Positions 55,232-63,927 of a stretch of DNA of 64,000 nucleotides are shown here, one piece after another (position 1 is the stretch's first letter; each line of letters opens with the position of its first letter). The DNA is from JADJOY01 sp046331705 [NCBI: bacterium] (lineage in GTDB: Bacteria; JADJOY01): the NCBI GenBank assembly GCA_046331705.1, contig JAXLQJ010000038.1, forward strand, positions 1 through 64,000, in the 5' to 3' direction. The notes below the pieces were generated by a model. That model had not been told where the DNA came from. It did no database searches and saw only the letters and a list, made by a program, of their open reading frames with translations. The position numbers were made by a program, and so were the translations under genes.

Positions 55232-56670
55232 GACCACTGGAGCGCGCGCTCATCCTCGGCGGCGGCATCGGCGGCCTACGGGTCGCGAACTTGCTGGCGG
55301 AAAAGGGCGTCGCCGTCACGATCCTCGAGCGGCTCGACGAGACCGGCGGGCTGTCGCGTTCGTTCGAGCGGGGTGGCTTTTCCCTCGACATCGGGCCGCA
55401 CGCGTACTACGCGGGCCAGGCCGCGATGTATCGCGACTGGATCGGGGCCGAGAACCTGCTCGACGTGCGAGGGATCTACGGCGTGGGCTACAAGCGCCGG
55501 CAGATCACCACGCCCATCAACCCCACCAATCTCATCAAGAACCTGCCCATCGGCGACTCGGCGCAGCTCGTGCTGGACATGGCGCTGCGCAAGACGCTGA
55601 AGCGCGGCCAGGCGGCGCCCGAGCACTTCGAGAACGTCGACCGGGTCATCACCCATCGCTTCGGCGAGAAGGTCACCCAGTTCTTCTTTCGCGACTACAT
55701 CCCGAAGGTGACGGGCCTGCCGGCCCGCGAGGTCCACGAGGATTGGTTCCTGGAGCGGGATCGCTTCTACAAGGAGCACAACCTCTGGGCGAACTTGATC
55801 AAGACGCTGCTGCGCATCGTGAAGCCGGTGGCCACCGACGGTGCGGCCGGACAGCACGGCACGCTGCAGTTCCTGTATCCCCGAGACGGCGCCGGCCAGA
55901 TCATTCGCGGCCTCACCGATCGGGTGCGCTCGCAGGGGGTCGCGATCAAGCTGGGCTACACCGTCACGGCCGTGGAGCCGCACGGTGACGGTCCCGTCAC
56001 GGTGCGCGCGCGCAACGCGTCCGGTGCCGAGGAGACGTTCGAGGCCGACGCGGTCGCGAGCACGATCCCCGTGACCGCGTTGGCGGCGGGCCTGCGCCCT
56101 GCGGACCCCGGCTTGGTCGAGGCGACCAGCAAGCTGCGCTACAGCGCGCTCCGGATGTTCTACTTCATCCTCGATCGGCCGCGGCTCTCGGACAAGATCC
56201 AGATCTACTTCCCCGAGAAGAAGTACCTGTTCAAGCGCATCTACGAGACCCGCAACCTGAATCCCGAGATGGGCTCGGCCGGACGCACGGCGATCGCCGT
56301 GGAGGTCTGCATCAATCCCGGTGACGCCAACGACCAGCTTCCCGCGGAGGCCATCCAGGAGCGTCTGGTCGGCGAGCTCGGCGACTTCTACGGCGTGGGG
56401 CGCGGCGAGGTCGTCGACTGGTTCACCGAGCGAGTGACCGAGTGCTACTCGGTCTACGCCAACGACTATCGCCGCAATCTCGATCCCTTCGTGCAGAAGC
56501 TCTTCGCCGAGGATCGGGTCGTGGCGTTCGGCAGGACCGGCGCCTTCCGGTACAACTTCCTGAGCGATCGCGTGCTCGCCGCGTCGGCGAAGGTCGCCGA
56601 ATACCTGCTTTCGGGCCGAGCCAAGCAAGACGTCCTCGGCCAGCCCGATCCCAAGAATCCGTTTCTCTGA
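55228..56670 (+). CDS. FAD-dependent oxidoreductase (protoporphyrinogen oxidase/UGM-like)
   Basis: 480 residues from a GTG. N-terminal dinucleotide-binding ALILGGGIGGLRVANLLAEKGVAVTILER, then GGLSRSFERGGFSLDIGPHAYY of the amine-oxidase family; middle LQFLYPRDGAGQIIRGLTDRVRSQGVAIKLGYTVTAVEP and a C-terminal VVAFGRTGAFRYNFLSD. Such proteins in glycan loci may oxidise or isomerise sugars (UDP-galactopyranose mutase is a relative), but substrate is not evident. Confidence 0.78.
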   Translation: MRPLERALILGGGIGGLRVANLLAEKGVAVTILERLDETGGLSRSFERGGFSLDIGPHAYYAGQAAMYRDWIGAENLLDVRGIYGVGYKRRQITTPINPTNLIKNLPIGDSAQLVLDMALRKTLKRGQAAPEHFENVDRVITHRFGEKVTQFFFRDYIPKVTGLPAREVHEDWFLERDRFYKEHNLWANLIKTLLRIVKPVATDGAAGQHGTLQFLYPRDGAGQIIRGLTDRVRSQGVAIKLGYTVTAVEPHGDGPVTVRARNASGAEETFEADAVASTIPVTALAAGLRPADPGLVEATSKLRYSALRMFYFILDRPRLSDKIQIYFPEKKYLFKRIYETRNLNPEMGSAGRTAIAVEVCINPGDANDQLPAEAIQERLVGELGDFYGVGRGEVVDWFTERVTECYSVYANDYRRNLDPFVQKLFAEDRVVAFGRTGAFRYNFLSDRVLAASAKVAEYLLSGRAKQDVLGQPDPKNPFL

Positions 56671-56699
56671 GCGCGCATCGAGGAGAGAGGTCCGATCCC

Positions 56700-57521
56700 G
56701 TGAGCACCCCCCAGGCACAAGAGGCCGACGTCGGCGGCCGCAAGAAGCAAGAGATCTACGCATCGGAAGCCGCGTTCTTCGACGCCATCGCGGAGGGCGA
56801 GGTCGAGGCTCGCTACGGTGGCGAGCTCAAGATCCGCCCCGAGGAGCACCTCGCCACGTTGCAGCTCTACGGGCTGACCGGCGATCTGACCGGCAAGCGC
56901 GTCGTGGACTGCGCCTGCGGCACGGGCTTCTTCTCGTCGTTGCTCGCGATGCGCGGCGCCGAGGTCTGGAGCTTCGATCTCTCGCCGCGTTGCGTGGAGG
57001 TCACCCAGGAGCGCGCTCGCGCCAACGGAGTGAGCGATCGCGTCCACGCCAGCGTCCAGCCCTTCGAGCACCTCGACTACGAGCCCGCCTCGTACGACTA
57101 CATCGTCGGCAAGAACATCCTCCACCACATCCCCAAGATCGAGGAAGCCGGCGAGGTGATGTACCGACTGCTCAAGCCCGGCGGGAAGGCACTCTTCTAC
57201 GACCTGCAGGCCACCAACCCGATCCTGATGTTCTTCCGCAAGTACATCATCGGGAAGATCTCGTTCATCCCGAAGCGTGGCACTCCCGACGAGCATCCGC
57301 TCACCGCGGACGAGGTCGAAGCGCTCTCCAAGGTCTTCCAGGGGCGTATCCGCGTCTCGTACCCCAAGTTCCGATTCTTCGGGAAGTTCGACCGTCAGAT
57401 CTTCGCTCGCCGCGTGAAGCTCGTGAGCATGATCTGCGACGGTCTCGATCGGTTCATCTACGATCATTTCCCGTCGCTTCGGAAGTACAGCTACAAGATC
57501 TTCGTCGAGCTCACGCGCTGA
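56700..57521 (+). CDS. Class I SAM-dependent methyltransferase
   Basis: 273 residues from a GTG at 56700 with AGGAGAGAGG upstream. Motif I VVDCACGTGFFSSLLA, acidic motif EVWSFDLSPRCVEV, and YIVGKNILHHIPKIEEAGEVMYRLLKPGGKALFYD. No zinc ribbon. Second methyltransferase of the glycan locus. The C-terminal ~90 residues (KYIIGKISFIPKRG...) are basic and may contact membrane-linked substrates. Confidence 0.82.
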   Translation: MSTPQAQEADVGGRKKQEIYASEAAFFDAIAEGEVEARYGGELKIRPEEHLATLQLYGLTGDLTGKRVVDCACGTGFFSSLLAMRGAEVWSFDLSPRCVEVTQERARANGVSDRVHASVQPFEHLDYEPASYDYIVGKNILHHIPKIEEAGEVMYRLLKPGGKALFYDLQATNPILMFFRKYIIGKISFIPKRGTPDEHPLTADEVEALSKVFQGRIRVSYPKFRFFGKFDRQIFARRVKLVSMICDGLDRFIYDHFPSLRKYSYKIFVELTR

Positions 57522-57633
57522 GCCGACGCTCGGCCGAGACGAGCGGACGCGCGCCCGCCCGCGGCTCGGCCGTGCCGGCAGAGCGTTGCTCGCTCGCGAG
57601 GATCGAGGATCGTTCCGGACCAGGAGTGGACGC

Positions 57634-58833
57634 GTGACCGGCAGCCGCGCAGCTCAGCCGCGTGTGTACCAGGTGCTGGTGGGATTGGCGCTGCGCGGCG
57701 CCGAGGTCCACGCGATCCGGCTCGCCACGCGACTGAGCGAATGCGGCGTGGCGGGCGGGCTGATCTTCAACTACGACCACGAGCCCGCCGCCGATGCTCG
57801 CGCGCGCGGGCTCGAGGTGCACGTCGTACCCAAGCATCGACGCGGTGATCCGACGGTGATCCCGCGCCTCGCGGCGACCATTCGCCGGCTACGGGCGGAC
57901 CTCGTCCACACCCACCTGGTCAACGGGAATTTCTTCGGACGCCTGGCGTCGCTCTTCGTTCCGGGCTTGTCCGTGATCTCGACGGTGCACAACTACGGCG
58001 ATGCGCTGGTGGCGGTGCGCAACGAGCGTGAGCGGCGCTTCATCTATCAGCAAGACATCTGGACCAGCGTCTTGGCCGATCGCGTCATCGCCGTCACCGA
58101 GAGCCTGCGCGATCGCTTGGTGGCCGACGGCATGCCCCCCGCGCGCGTGGTCGCGATCCTGAATGGCGTCGACACGGAGCGCTTCGACCCCGCGCGCGTG
58201 AGGCGGGGCGCGTTTCGCGCCGAGCTCGGGATCGCCCCGCAGACGTGTCTGCTGGCGTCGGCGGGTCGCCTGGTGCCTCCCAAGGGCTTCGACCGCTTCC
58301 TCGAGGTGGTTGCGGGCCTGCGCCAGCGCGGCGTCGACGCCGCGGCGCTGATCCTCGGCGACGGGCCGGAGCGCGAGCGGCTGCTCGCCCAGGCGCAGAG
58401 CCTCGGCCTCGGGGCTCGCGTGTTCCTGCCTGGCTATCGGGACGATCTCGAGCAGGTCTACGCGGACATCGACGGCTTCGTGCTGTGCTCCGAGACCGAG
58501 ACCACCTCGCTCGTCACGCTGGAAGCGATGGCGATGGAGAAGCCCGTGGCGGTGTGGGCGGTCGGTAGCTTGCCGGAGGTGCTCGTCGGCGAGAGCGCGG
58601 GATTCCTGGTGCCGCACGGGAACGTCGGCGGGCTCGTCGATGCGGTGGCGCGCTTCGCCGCCGATCCGGCGCGCGCCGCGGACATGGGGAGGGCGGGGCG
58701 CGGAATCGTCGAGGCGCGGTTTTCCGAGCGCGCCCAGATCGCCGCGACCGTCGCGGTGTACCGCGACGCGCTCGCGCGCCGCGGTAAGCGCTTCGCATGC
58801 TTCGAGACCGTCGCGTCGCCCACGGGCGGCTGA
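57634..58833 (+). CDS. Family 4 glycosyltransferase
   Basis: 399 residues from a GTG at 57634 with AGGAG seven bases before. GT-B fold: N-terminal half with LALRGAEVHAIRLATRLSECG and LVHTHLVNGNFFGRLAS, C-terminal half with NGVDTERFDP, SAGRLVPPKGFDRFLEVVAGL, ILGDGPERERLL and the E-x7-E motif ETETTSLVTLEAMAMEKPVA. Cytoplasmic, NDP-sugar dependent; specificity unknown. Confidence 0.88.
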   Translation: MTGSRAAQPRVYQVLVGLALRGAEVHAIRLATRLSECGVAGGLIFNYDHEPAADARARGLEVHVVPKHRRGDPTVIPRLAATIRRLRADLVHTHLVNGNFFGRLASLFVPGLSVISTVHNYGDALVAVRNERERRFIYQQDIWTSVLADRVIAVTESLRDRLVADGMPPARVVAILNGVDTERFDPARVRRGAFRAELGIAPQTCLLASAGRLVPPKGFDRFLEVVAGLRQRGVDAAALILGDGPERERLLAQAQSLGLGARVFLPGYRDDLEQVYADIDGFVLCSETETTSLVTLEAMAMEKPVAVWAVGSLPEVLVGESAGFLVPHGNVGGLVDAVARFAADPARAADMGRAGRGIVEARFSERAQIAATVAVYRDALARRGKRFACFETVASPTGG

Positions 58834-58883
58834 CGCGGGGTTCCAGAGATCGGCTCGAGGTTCATGGGCAGGGAGCGTGCGCG

Positions 58884-60059
58884 ATGAAGGTGGTGATGGT
58901 GAACTCGGTCTCGTTCCTGCCGACGCAGGGCCGCTATCGCTGGGTGTACGCCCAGGCGAAGAGCCTGGTCGACGCGGGGCACGAGGTGCATCTGCTCGCG
59001 TGGGATCGCACGCTGGAAGCGCCCGCGCGCGAGCGGATCGACGGCATCGAGGTGGAGCGCATCCGCGTCAAGGCCGGCTTCGGCAGGCTGTCGCCGATTC
59101 GCACCGCGTTCCGCCTGTTGTGGTTCCACCTGCGCCTGCTGGCGCGGCTCCTCGCGATCGATGCCGACGTGCTGCACACGTTCAACCCCGACGTCATCCC
59201 GCCGGTGGCGCTGGTGGCGTGGCTCAGACGCAGGCCCCACGTGATGGCGCTGATCGAGCCGCACTACTACTACAACTGGCCGGATCGCGTTCGCCCGCTC
59301 ATCAAGCTGCTCGACGCGGCGGAACGGCACTTCGCGCTGCGCGCCAGCGCGGTGGTGGTCCACAACCTCTACCAGGTGAACAAGTTCACGCAGATGGGCG
59401 TGCGTCGCGTGGTCCACTTGGCACAGGTGCCGGATCGCGCGCTCGCCGACGAGGAGCTGCCGGACCGCTCGCGGCGCGAAGGACCGGTGGTGTTCGGTCG
59501 TATCGGCACGGTCTTCGGCGGCATCAACGGCATCGAGGAGCTGATCCCCGCGTTCAAGATGGTGCTCGACGAGGGTCACGCGGCGAAGCTGCTCATCGCC
59601 GGGCGCGTGTCGCCCGAGTTCGAGGCTCAGTTCGCCAAGCTGGTGGCACCGCTCGGCGACGCGGTGGAGGTCACCGGCGCGTTCCATCCCAACGACATCG
59701 CCAAGCAGTACGAGCGCATCGACGTCTCGATCCAGCTCACACCGCGCACGATCTTCTACCGCTACATCACGCCCACCAAGTTCACCGACTCGCTCGCCCA
59801 CGGCGTGCCCGTGATCTCGTCCGCCATCGGCGACGTGCCGTATCTGGCGGAGAAGACGGGCGCCGCGATCCTGGTCGACGAGACGGACCCCGCCAGCATC
59901 CGCGACGGCATCACCCGGTTGATCGAGGACCGCGCGCTGCGCCTGCGGATGGGGCAGGCGGGCCTCGACCTGGTCCGAAGCGAGTACTGCTGGGACCGGA
60001 TGCAGGTGCGATTGCTCGATCTCTACCGCTCGCTCGAGCCGGCCCGCGCGCGGGGCTGA
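58884..60059 (+). CDS. Family 4 glycosyltransferase
   Basis: 391 residues from ATG 58884 with GGGAG upstream. N-terminal VNSVSFLPTQGRYRWVYAQAKSLVDAGHEVHLLAWD, middle LHTFNPDVIPPVALVAWLRRRPH, C-terminal FGRIGTVFGGINGIEELIPAFKMVLDEGHAAKLLIAG and LTPRTIFYRYITPTKFTDSLAHGVPVISS. Probably GT4; the E-x7-E pair is replaced by RTIFYRYITPTKFTDSLA, so the group is not the standard one. Adds a sugar to the repeat unit. Confidence 0.78.
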   Translation: MKVVMVNSVSFLPTQGRYRWVYAQAKSLVDAGHEVHLLAWDRTLEAPARERIDGIEVERIRVKAGFGRLSPIRTAFRLLWFHLRLLARLLAIDADVLHTFNPDVIPPVALVAWLRRRPHVMALIEPHYYYNWPDRVRPLIKLLDAAERHFALRASAVVVHNLYQVNKFTQMGVRRVVHLAQVPDRALADEELPDRSRREGPVVFGRIGTVFGGINGIEELIPAFKMVLDEGHAAKLLIAGRVSPEFEAQFAKLVAPLGDAVEVTGAFHPNDIAKQYERIDVSIQLTPRTIFYRYITPTKFTDSLAHGVPVISSAIGDVPYLAEKTGAAILVDETDPASIRDGITRLIEDRALRLRMGQAGLDLVRSEYCWDRMQVRLLDLYRSLEPARARG

Positions 60060-60250
60060 GCTGCGGCGGCCAGCGGGGTTAGGCGCGGCTCCCGCGCGCT
60101 CGCGCGGAGTCGTTGGTTGGACGTTGCTCGCGACGCTGTGCGAGACTCACGGATGATCCATCGCTTCCCCGCGGCGTGCTCGTCCAAGCGACGAGCCGGG
60201 GGTGCCGTGGGAACCCGCCGTGGTCGGCGGCACGGGTGCCGGAGGACGAA

Positions 60251-61264
60251 GTGGACGTGACGATGACGGATTCCGCCGCGGCGAGCCGTGGCGATTCGGC
60301 GATGGTGTCGCTCCTCGAGCCACCGCTGCCGACGCAGATTCAGCTCGAGCCGACCACCGTGTGCAACCTCGATTGCATCATGTGCCCGATCAATTCGCTG
60401 CAGCGGGACAAGAACATGATGACCCTCGAGGAGTTCAAGACCCTCCTGGGACGCTTCCCCAAGCTCGAGCGCATCACGATGCACGGCATCGGCGAGCCCC
60501 TCATGAACCGGGATTTCTACGGCATGATCGAGCACGCCAAGTCGCGGGGCATCCGCGTCTATTTCAACAACAACATGACCTTCATGACCGAGGACAATGC
60601 CCGCAAGCTGCTGAGCCTCGGCGTCGACGAGATCCGCACCAGCCTCGACACGCCCTACAAGGACGAGTACGCGCGCATCCGCCCCGCACGTAACCAGCGG
60701 ACCAACTTCTTCGACGAGGTGGTCGAGAACGTCCGCACGCTCGTCCGGGTGCGCAACGAGACGGGATCCACGACCAAGATCAAGCTGGTCGGCGTGTGCA
60801 TGGACGAGACCATCCGGCAGATGCCCGATCTCACCCGCCTCGGCGTCGAGCTGGGCGTCGACGAGATCATGATCCAGAACATGCAGCTCTGGAGCGGCAA
60901 GGACGAGTTCCGCGAGGATCGCGAGAGCAAGGTGGTCGCCGACCAGGTGATGGCCGCGGTGTACGAGGAGTGCAGGGACATCGCCTCCGGCAAGGTGCCG
61001 CTCAAGATGTGGCACCCGGGCGTCTCGCACGGCTGCAACTGGGCCGAGACGTCCTGCTACGTCACCGTGGACGGCTACGTGACGCCCTGCTGCAACTGCC
61101 CGGATCCGAAGGTCAAGAACTTCGGCAACCTCAACGAGAAGAGCCTGGAAGAGATCTGGTGGAGCGACGACTACAAGGAGTTCCGTCGCCAGCTCGCCTC
61201 GCCGGAGATCCCGCAGATCTGTGACGGCTGCGTGATCTACGGAGGGCGATTCAAGGAGTACTGA
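60251..61264 (+). CDS. Second radical SAM/SPASM protein of the polysaccharide locus
   Basis: 337 residues from a GTG at 60251, preceded by GGAGG with a 5-base gap; the ATG at 60263 is an alternative. Cluster C38-NLD-C42-IM-C45, then ITMHGIGEPLMN and VYFNNNMTFM of the barrel, and a SPASM region with a Cys pair (YVTPCCNCPDPK) and CDGC at the end (QICDGCVIYGG). Distinct from the protein at 48829 in length and spacing, so probably a second activity, not a duplicate. Confidence 0.82.
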   Translation: MDVTMTDSAAASRGDSAMVSLLEPPLPTQIQLEPTTVCNLDCIMCPINSLQRDKNMMTLEEFKTLLGRFPKLERITMHGIGEPLMNRDFYGMIEHAKSRGIRVYFNNNMTFMTEDNARKLLSLGVDEIRTSLDTPYKDEYARIRPARNQRTNFFDEVVENVRTLVRVRNETGSTTKIKLVGVCMDETIRQMPDLTRLGVELGVDEIMIQNMQLWSGKDEFREDRESKVVADQVMAAVYEECRDIASGKVPLKMWHPGVSHGCNWAETSCYVTVDGYVTPCCNCPDPKVKNFGNLNEKSLEEIWWSDDYKEFRRQLASPEIPQICDGCVIYGGRFKEY

Positions 61265-61289
61265 TCCGCCGCATCTCGACCGAACGGCC

Positions 61290-61319
61290 TTGTCGCTCGA
61301 CCAACCGCTGTAGTAAGAA
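61290..61319 (+). promoter_or_regulatory. Possible promoter for the nucleotidyltransferase
   Basis: TTGTCG (61290-61295), 18-bp spacer, TAAGAA (61314-61319), inside the short AT-rich patch TAGTAAGAAAAC. About 85 bases before the ATG at 61406. Confidence 0.35.
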
Positions 61320-61405
61320 AACGCGCTTCCGGCCGGTCCGTGTCGCGGCCTCACGTCGTCGACGACGCGTCGGCGAGCTCACGAGCCGACAGGAAGGTTC
61401 CGACG

Positions 61406-62140
61406 ATGAAGAGCCTCCCGCTCGTCGTACCCGCCGCAGGGCGCGGCACCCGCGCGCTGCCGTACACCATGGAGCACCCCAAGGCGCTCCTCGAGGTCGA
61501 CGGCAAGACGCTCCTCGAGCAAGTCCTGGACTTGGGCGCCGAGATCGGCGTCGAACACGCGTTCCTGATCGTCGGCTTCCAGGCCGAGGAGATCAAGAAG
61601 CGCTTCGGCGATCGCTACCGCACCCTCGAGCTGCGTTACGTCCATCAGCCCGAGCTGCTGGGCTTGGTGCACGCGATCAGCCAGCTCGAGCAGCACATCC
61701 AAGAAGACTTCATGATGATGCTGTGCGACGAGATCTACTTCGACACCCGCCACAAGGACGTCGCGGCGCGCTTTCGCAGCACCAATCCGGACGTGCTGTG
61801 CTGCGTGATGCGGGGCTCGGTCGAGGAGATCCAGAAGAACTACAGCGTCGAGTTCGAGGGTGACCGCGTCACCAAGCTGATCGAGAAGCCGTCGCCCGAG
61901 CAGATCACCAACCCGTTCATGGGCACGGGGACCGTCCTCTTCCACCCGACGGTCTTCGAGTACATCGCGCGCACGCCGGTGAATCCGAAGCGCAACCAGA
62001 AAGAGCTCGCGGACCTGCTCAACGTCATGATCACCGCGGGACGATACGTGAGCCTGTTCGACATCGGCGGCTCCTACGTGAACGTCAACTACGCCGACGA
62101 TTACGAGCGTCTCACCAAGAAGATCCACGCCACGGGTTGA
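61406..62140 (+). CDS. Sugar nucleotidyltransferase
   Basis: 244 residues from ATG 61406 (AGGAAGG spaced 8). Start PLVVPAAGRGTRALPYTMEHPKALLEVDGKTLLEQVL is the NTP_transferase signature (GxGTRxxPxT, PKxLL), with MLCDEIYFDT in place of the usual GD metal loop and a C-terminal DIGGSYVNVNYADDYERL. It lacks the left-handed beta-helix of GlmU, so it is an RfbA/CTP-type enzyme making an activated sugar for the locus. Confidence 0.82.
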   Translation: MKSLPLVVPAAGRGTRALPYTMEHPKALLEVDGKTLLEQVLDLGAEIGVEHAFLIVGFQAEEIKKRFGDRYRTLELRYVHQPELLGLVHAISQLEQHIQEDFMMMLCDEIYFDTRHKDVAARFRSTNPDVLCCVMRGSVEEIQKNYSVEFEGDRVTKLIEKPSPEQITNPFMGTGTVLFHPTVFEYIARTPVNPKRNQKELADLLNVMITAGRYVSLFDIGGSYVNVNYADDYERLTKKIHATG

Positions 62141-62326
62141 TTCGGGGGGCCGCTTCATCCCCCCGCCCGCCGCGGCCCAGCCGCGTCGGGTCCCAGCCGA
62201 GGCGACTCGCCGCGCGCGCGGCTCGTCGTTGGCGCCGGGAAGGATCGGCGGCGAGCGTGGAGACCGAGTCGGCGATCATCGCCACGACGGCGATTCGCGC
62301 TGCTCCGGTCCGCGCCCGAGACGACG

Positions 62327-63007
62327 TCAGCTGGCCCGTTGCGGGACGGGCGAGGCGATGCCCAGCACCTCGCGATAGTAGTGGTCGAGCTCGTCGAGCG
62401 AGGCGAGGTCGCCCTTGGCCTGGTAGGCGAGGACCCGCCGCACCTCCTCGAGGATGTGGTGGGCGCGCGCCATTCGAAGCTCACCCTGCGAGCCGTAGAC
62501 GTCGCGATTCCAGTCCGTGGTCGCCGGCGTGACGGGAGTGGCGCGCATCGGGTGCCCGAAGAGCCGGAACGACACCAGAAGCCCGAGCATCACCCGGAGC
62601 GTCTCGTGCGGATTCATGAGGACGAGCGCCTCGGTCCAGCGCCGCTCCTTGGCGAGCCGCACGAAGTCGTCTCCTTCGGTGCGGGTATGCGCGCCTTCGC
62701 CGGGAACGAGCACGATCGCCTCCGCTGGCACGCCCAGCTCGCGCAGCGCTCGTGTCCACACGTGGCAGCCGGGGTAGGTGGTGGTCTCGGGCGTCCGGTC
62801 CGCGCCGGTGCCGGGTATGGCGATCCGTCCGGCCACGCCGGTGCGGTGCAACTCGGCGGCGAGCCACAAGAGCCCCTCGTTGCGAGGCGGATCGTGCTCG
62901 AAGTTGCCCGGACAGCGACTGAAGACGAACGCCACCGGACACGGTGTGCGCGGCGCGGGCCAGACGGCGAGATGCCATGGCGCGAGAACTCGATCGATGT
63001 CGCTCAA
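62327..63007 (-). CDS. DUF218/YdcF-like protein
   Basis: 226 residues from a TTG at 63007; GGAGG lies seven bases before it on the minus strand. The fold type is suggested by VAFVFSRCPGNFE...ELHRTGVAGRIAIPGTG near the start, ELGVPAEAIVLVPGEGAHTRTEGDDFVRLAKE in the middle and VLMNPHETLRVMLGLL, matching the DUF218 pattern (T-x-E-N-like and the H-x-x-R segment, here H-E-T-L-R). Relatives (SanA, ElyC, YdcF) act on envelope functions and bind nucleotide-like cofactors; the role here is unknown. The open frame runs further upstream, through the 63061-63092 repeat, but without a ribosome site. Confidence 0.62.
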   Translation of the reverse strand: MSDIDRVLAPWHLAVWPAPRTPCPVAFVFSRCPGNFEHDPPRNEGLLWLAAELHRTGVAGRIAIPGTGADRTPETTTYPGCHVWTRALRELGVPAEAIVLVPGEGAHTRTEGDDFVRLAKERRWTEALVLMNPHETLRVMLGLLVSFRLFGHPMRATPVTPATTDWNRDVYGSQGELRMARAHHILEEVRRVLAYQAKGDLASLDELDHYYREVLGIASPVPQRAS

Positions 63008-63060
63008 TGCCGTTCCTCCAGCGCGCGCAACATAGGAACGACGACGAGCTTGGGCAACGA

Positions 63061-63092
63061 CGGCGTCTGGACGGCGTCTGGAGGAGTCTGGA
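63061..63092. repeat. Three short direct repeats
   Basis: CGGCGTCTGGA (63061-63071), CGGCGTCTGGA (63072-63082) and GGAGTCTGGA (63083-63092). Two perfect 11-base units and one partial, in the divergent region between the YdcF-like gene and the XRE-cupin regulator. Confidence 0.6.
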
Positions 63093-63239
63093 GGCGCGTG
63101 TCGGCGGCGGCGCCGCCCGCTCGCGCGTGCGTCGGCTCGATGGCGATCGTGTGACGGCGCGAGCGCGATTTCGTGAGCGCGAGCCTTGACACGGGTCGAG
63201 GGGTCGGACACCTTTCGCGTTTACCGAAGGGTTTAGTAT

Positions 63240-63258
63240 ATGAAACAGCAAGTTTCAT
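63240..63258. promoter_or_regulatory. Palindromic operator upstream of the XRE-cupin gene
   Basis: ATGAAAC-AGCAA-GTTTCAT is a perfect 7-bp inverted repeat with a 5-bp spacer, in the only AT-rich stretch of the region (TTTAGTATATGAAACAGC...) that must also hold the promoter. It lies 34 bases before the regulator's GTG. XRE-family regulators bind such short palindromes and often repress their own gene. Confidence 0.65.
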
Positions 63259-63292
63259 TAACTAGACCTGCGGCGGAGGTAGGGGCAGGACC

Positions 63293-63835
63293 GTGTCGCA
63301 TCCGATCGGCGAGAGGATCAAGACGCTTCGGCTTTCGAGCCAGCTGACCCAGGAAGAGCTCGCGGCTCGTTCCAACCTGACGAAGGGTTTCATCTCGCAG
63401 GTGGAGCGCGATCTCACCTCGATCTCGCTCGAGAACCTGGCGCTCATGCTCTCGGCCCTCGACACCAGCCTGGCCGAGTTCTTCGCGGAGGAAGAGGAGA
63501 AGCCGGTCGTCTTCCGGAGGTCGGATCGGCGTTCGATGGAGTGGGGAGGATCGCAGAATCTCGAGGTGCTGGTGCCGGGCGGCACCAACCGGACCATGGA
63601 TCCGACGGTCGTCCATCTCGCGGCCGGAGAGGCGTTCGGCTGCGAGCGACCGCACGAGGGCGAAGAGCTCGGATACGTGCTGACCGGAACCGTCCGCTTG
63701 CGCGTGAGCAAGAAGAGCTGGCTGCTCAAGGCCGGCGAGTGCTTCTACTACCGCGCGAACCGGATGCACGGCTTTCAGAACGAGGGCACGAACGAGGCAC
63801 AGGTGTTGTGGATCGCGTCGCCGCCGCGACTGTGA
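63293..63835 (+). CDS. XRE-cupin transcriptional regulator
   Basis: 180 residues from a GTG. N-terminal HTH (SHPIGERIKTLRLSSQLTQEELAARSNLTKGFISQVERDLTSISLENLALML, residues 2-55), then a cupin domain (about 108-178) with ETVRLRVSKKSWLLKAGECFYYRANRMHGFQNEG-type strands (actual: GTVRLRVSKKSWLL). Family members such as PuuR sense small metabolites. The speD gene starts 92 bases after its stop, so it probably controls polyamine synthesis through the operator at 63240. The specific ligand is not visible. Confidence 0.88.
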   Translation: MSHPIGERIKTLRLSSQLTQEELAARSNLTKGFISQVERDLTSISLENLALMLSALDTSLAEFFAEEEEKPVVFRRSDRRSMEWGGSQNLEVLVPGGTNRTMDPTVVHLAAGEAFGCERPHEGEELGYVLTGTVRLRVSKKSWLLKAGECFYYRANRMHGFQNEGTNEAQVLWIASPPRL

Positions 63836-63872
63836 CGCGAGCCGATTTCCACGGTGGGAAGGTGAACATGGA

Positions 63873-63891
63873 CCGAGGCATGGTGCCTCGG
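63873..63891 (+). promoter_or_regulatory. Hairpin ahead of speD
   Basis: CCGAGGCA (63873-63880), loop TGG, TGCCTCGG (63884-63891): perfect 8-bp stem, 36 bases before the speD start and no T-run. It could affect translation or stability of the speD mRNA. Confidence 0.4.
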
Positions 63892-63927
63892 GGTTGGGAC
63901 CGAAACACCATTGGGAGGATGGACCTG

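Noticed and set aside
62144-62164. GGGGGG/CCCCCC hairpin after the nucleotidyltransferase
   Set aside because: Short pure G/C stem with a 9-base loop and no T-run; too likely by chance in this composition to call a terminator.
63008-63211. N-terminal extension of the YdcF-like protein
   Set aside because: Arg-rich, non-conserved and without a ribosome site; the TTG at 63007 has GGAGG at good spacing.
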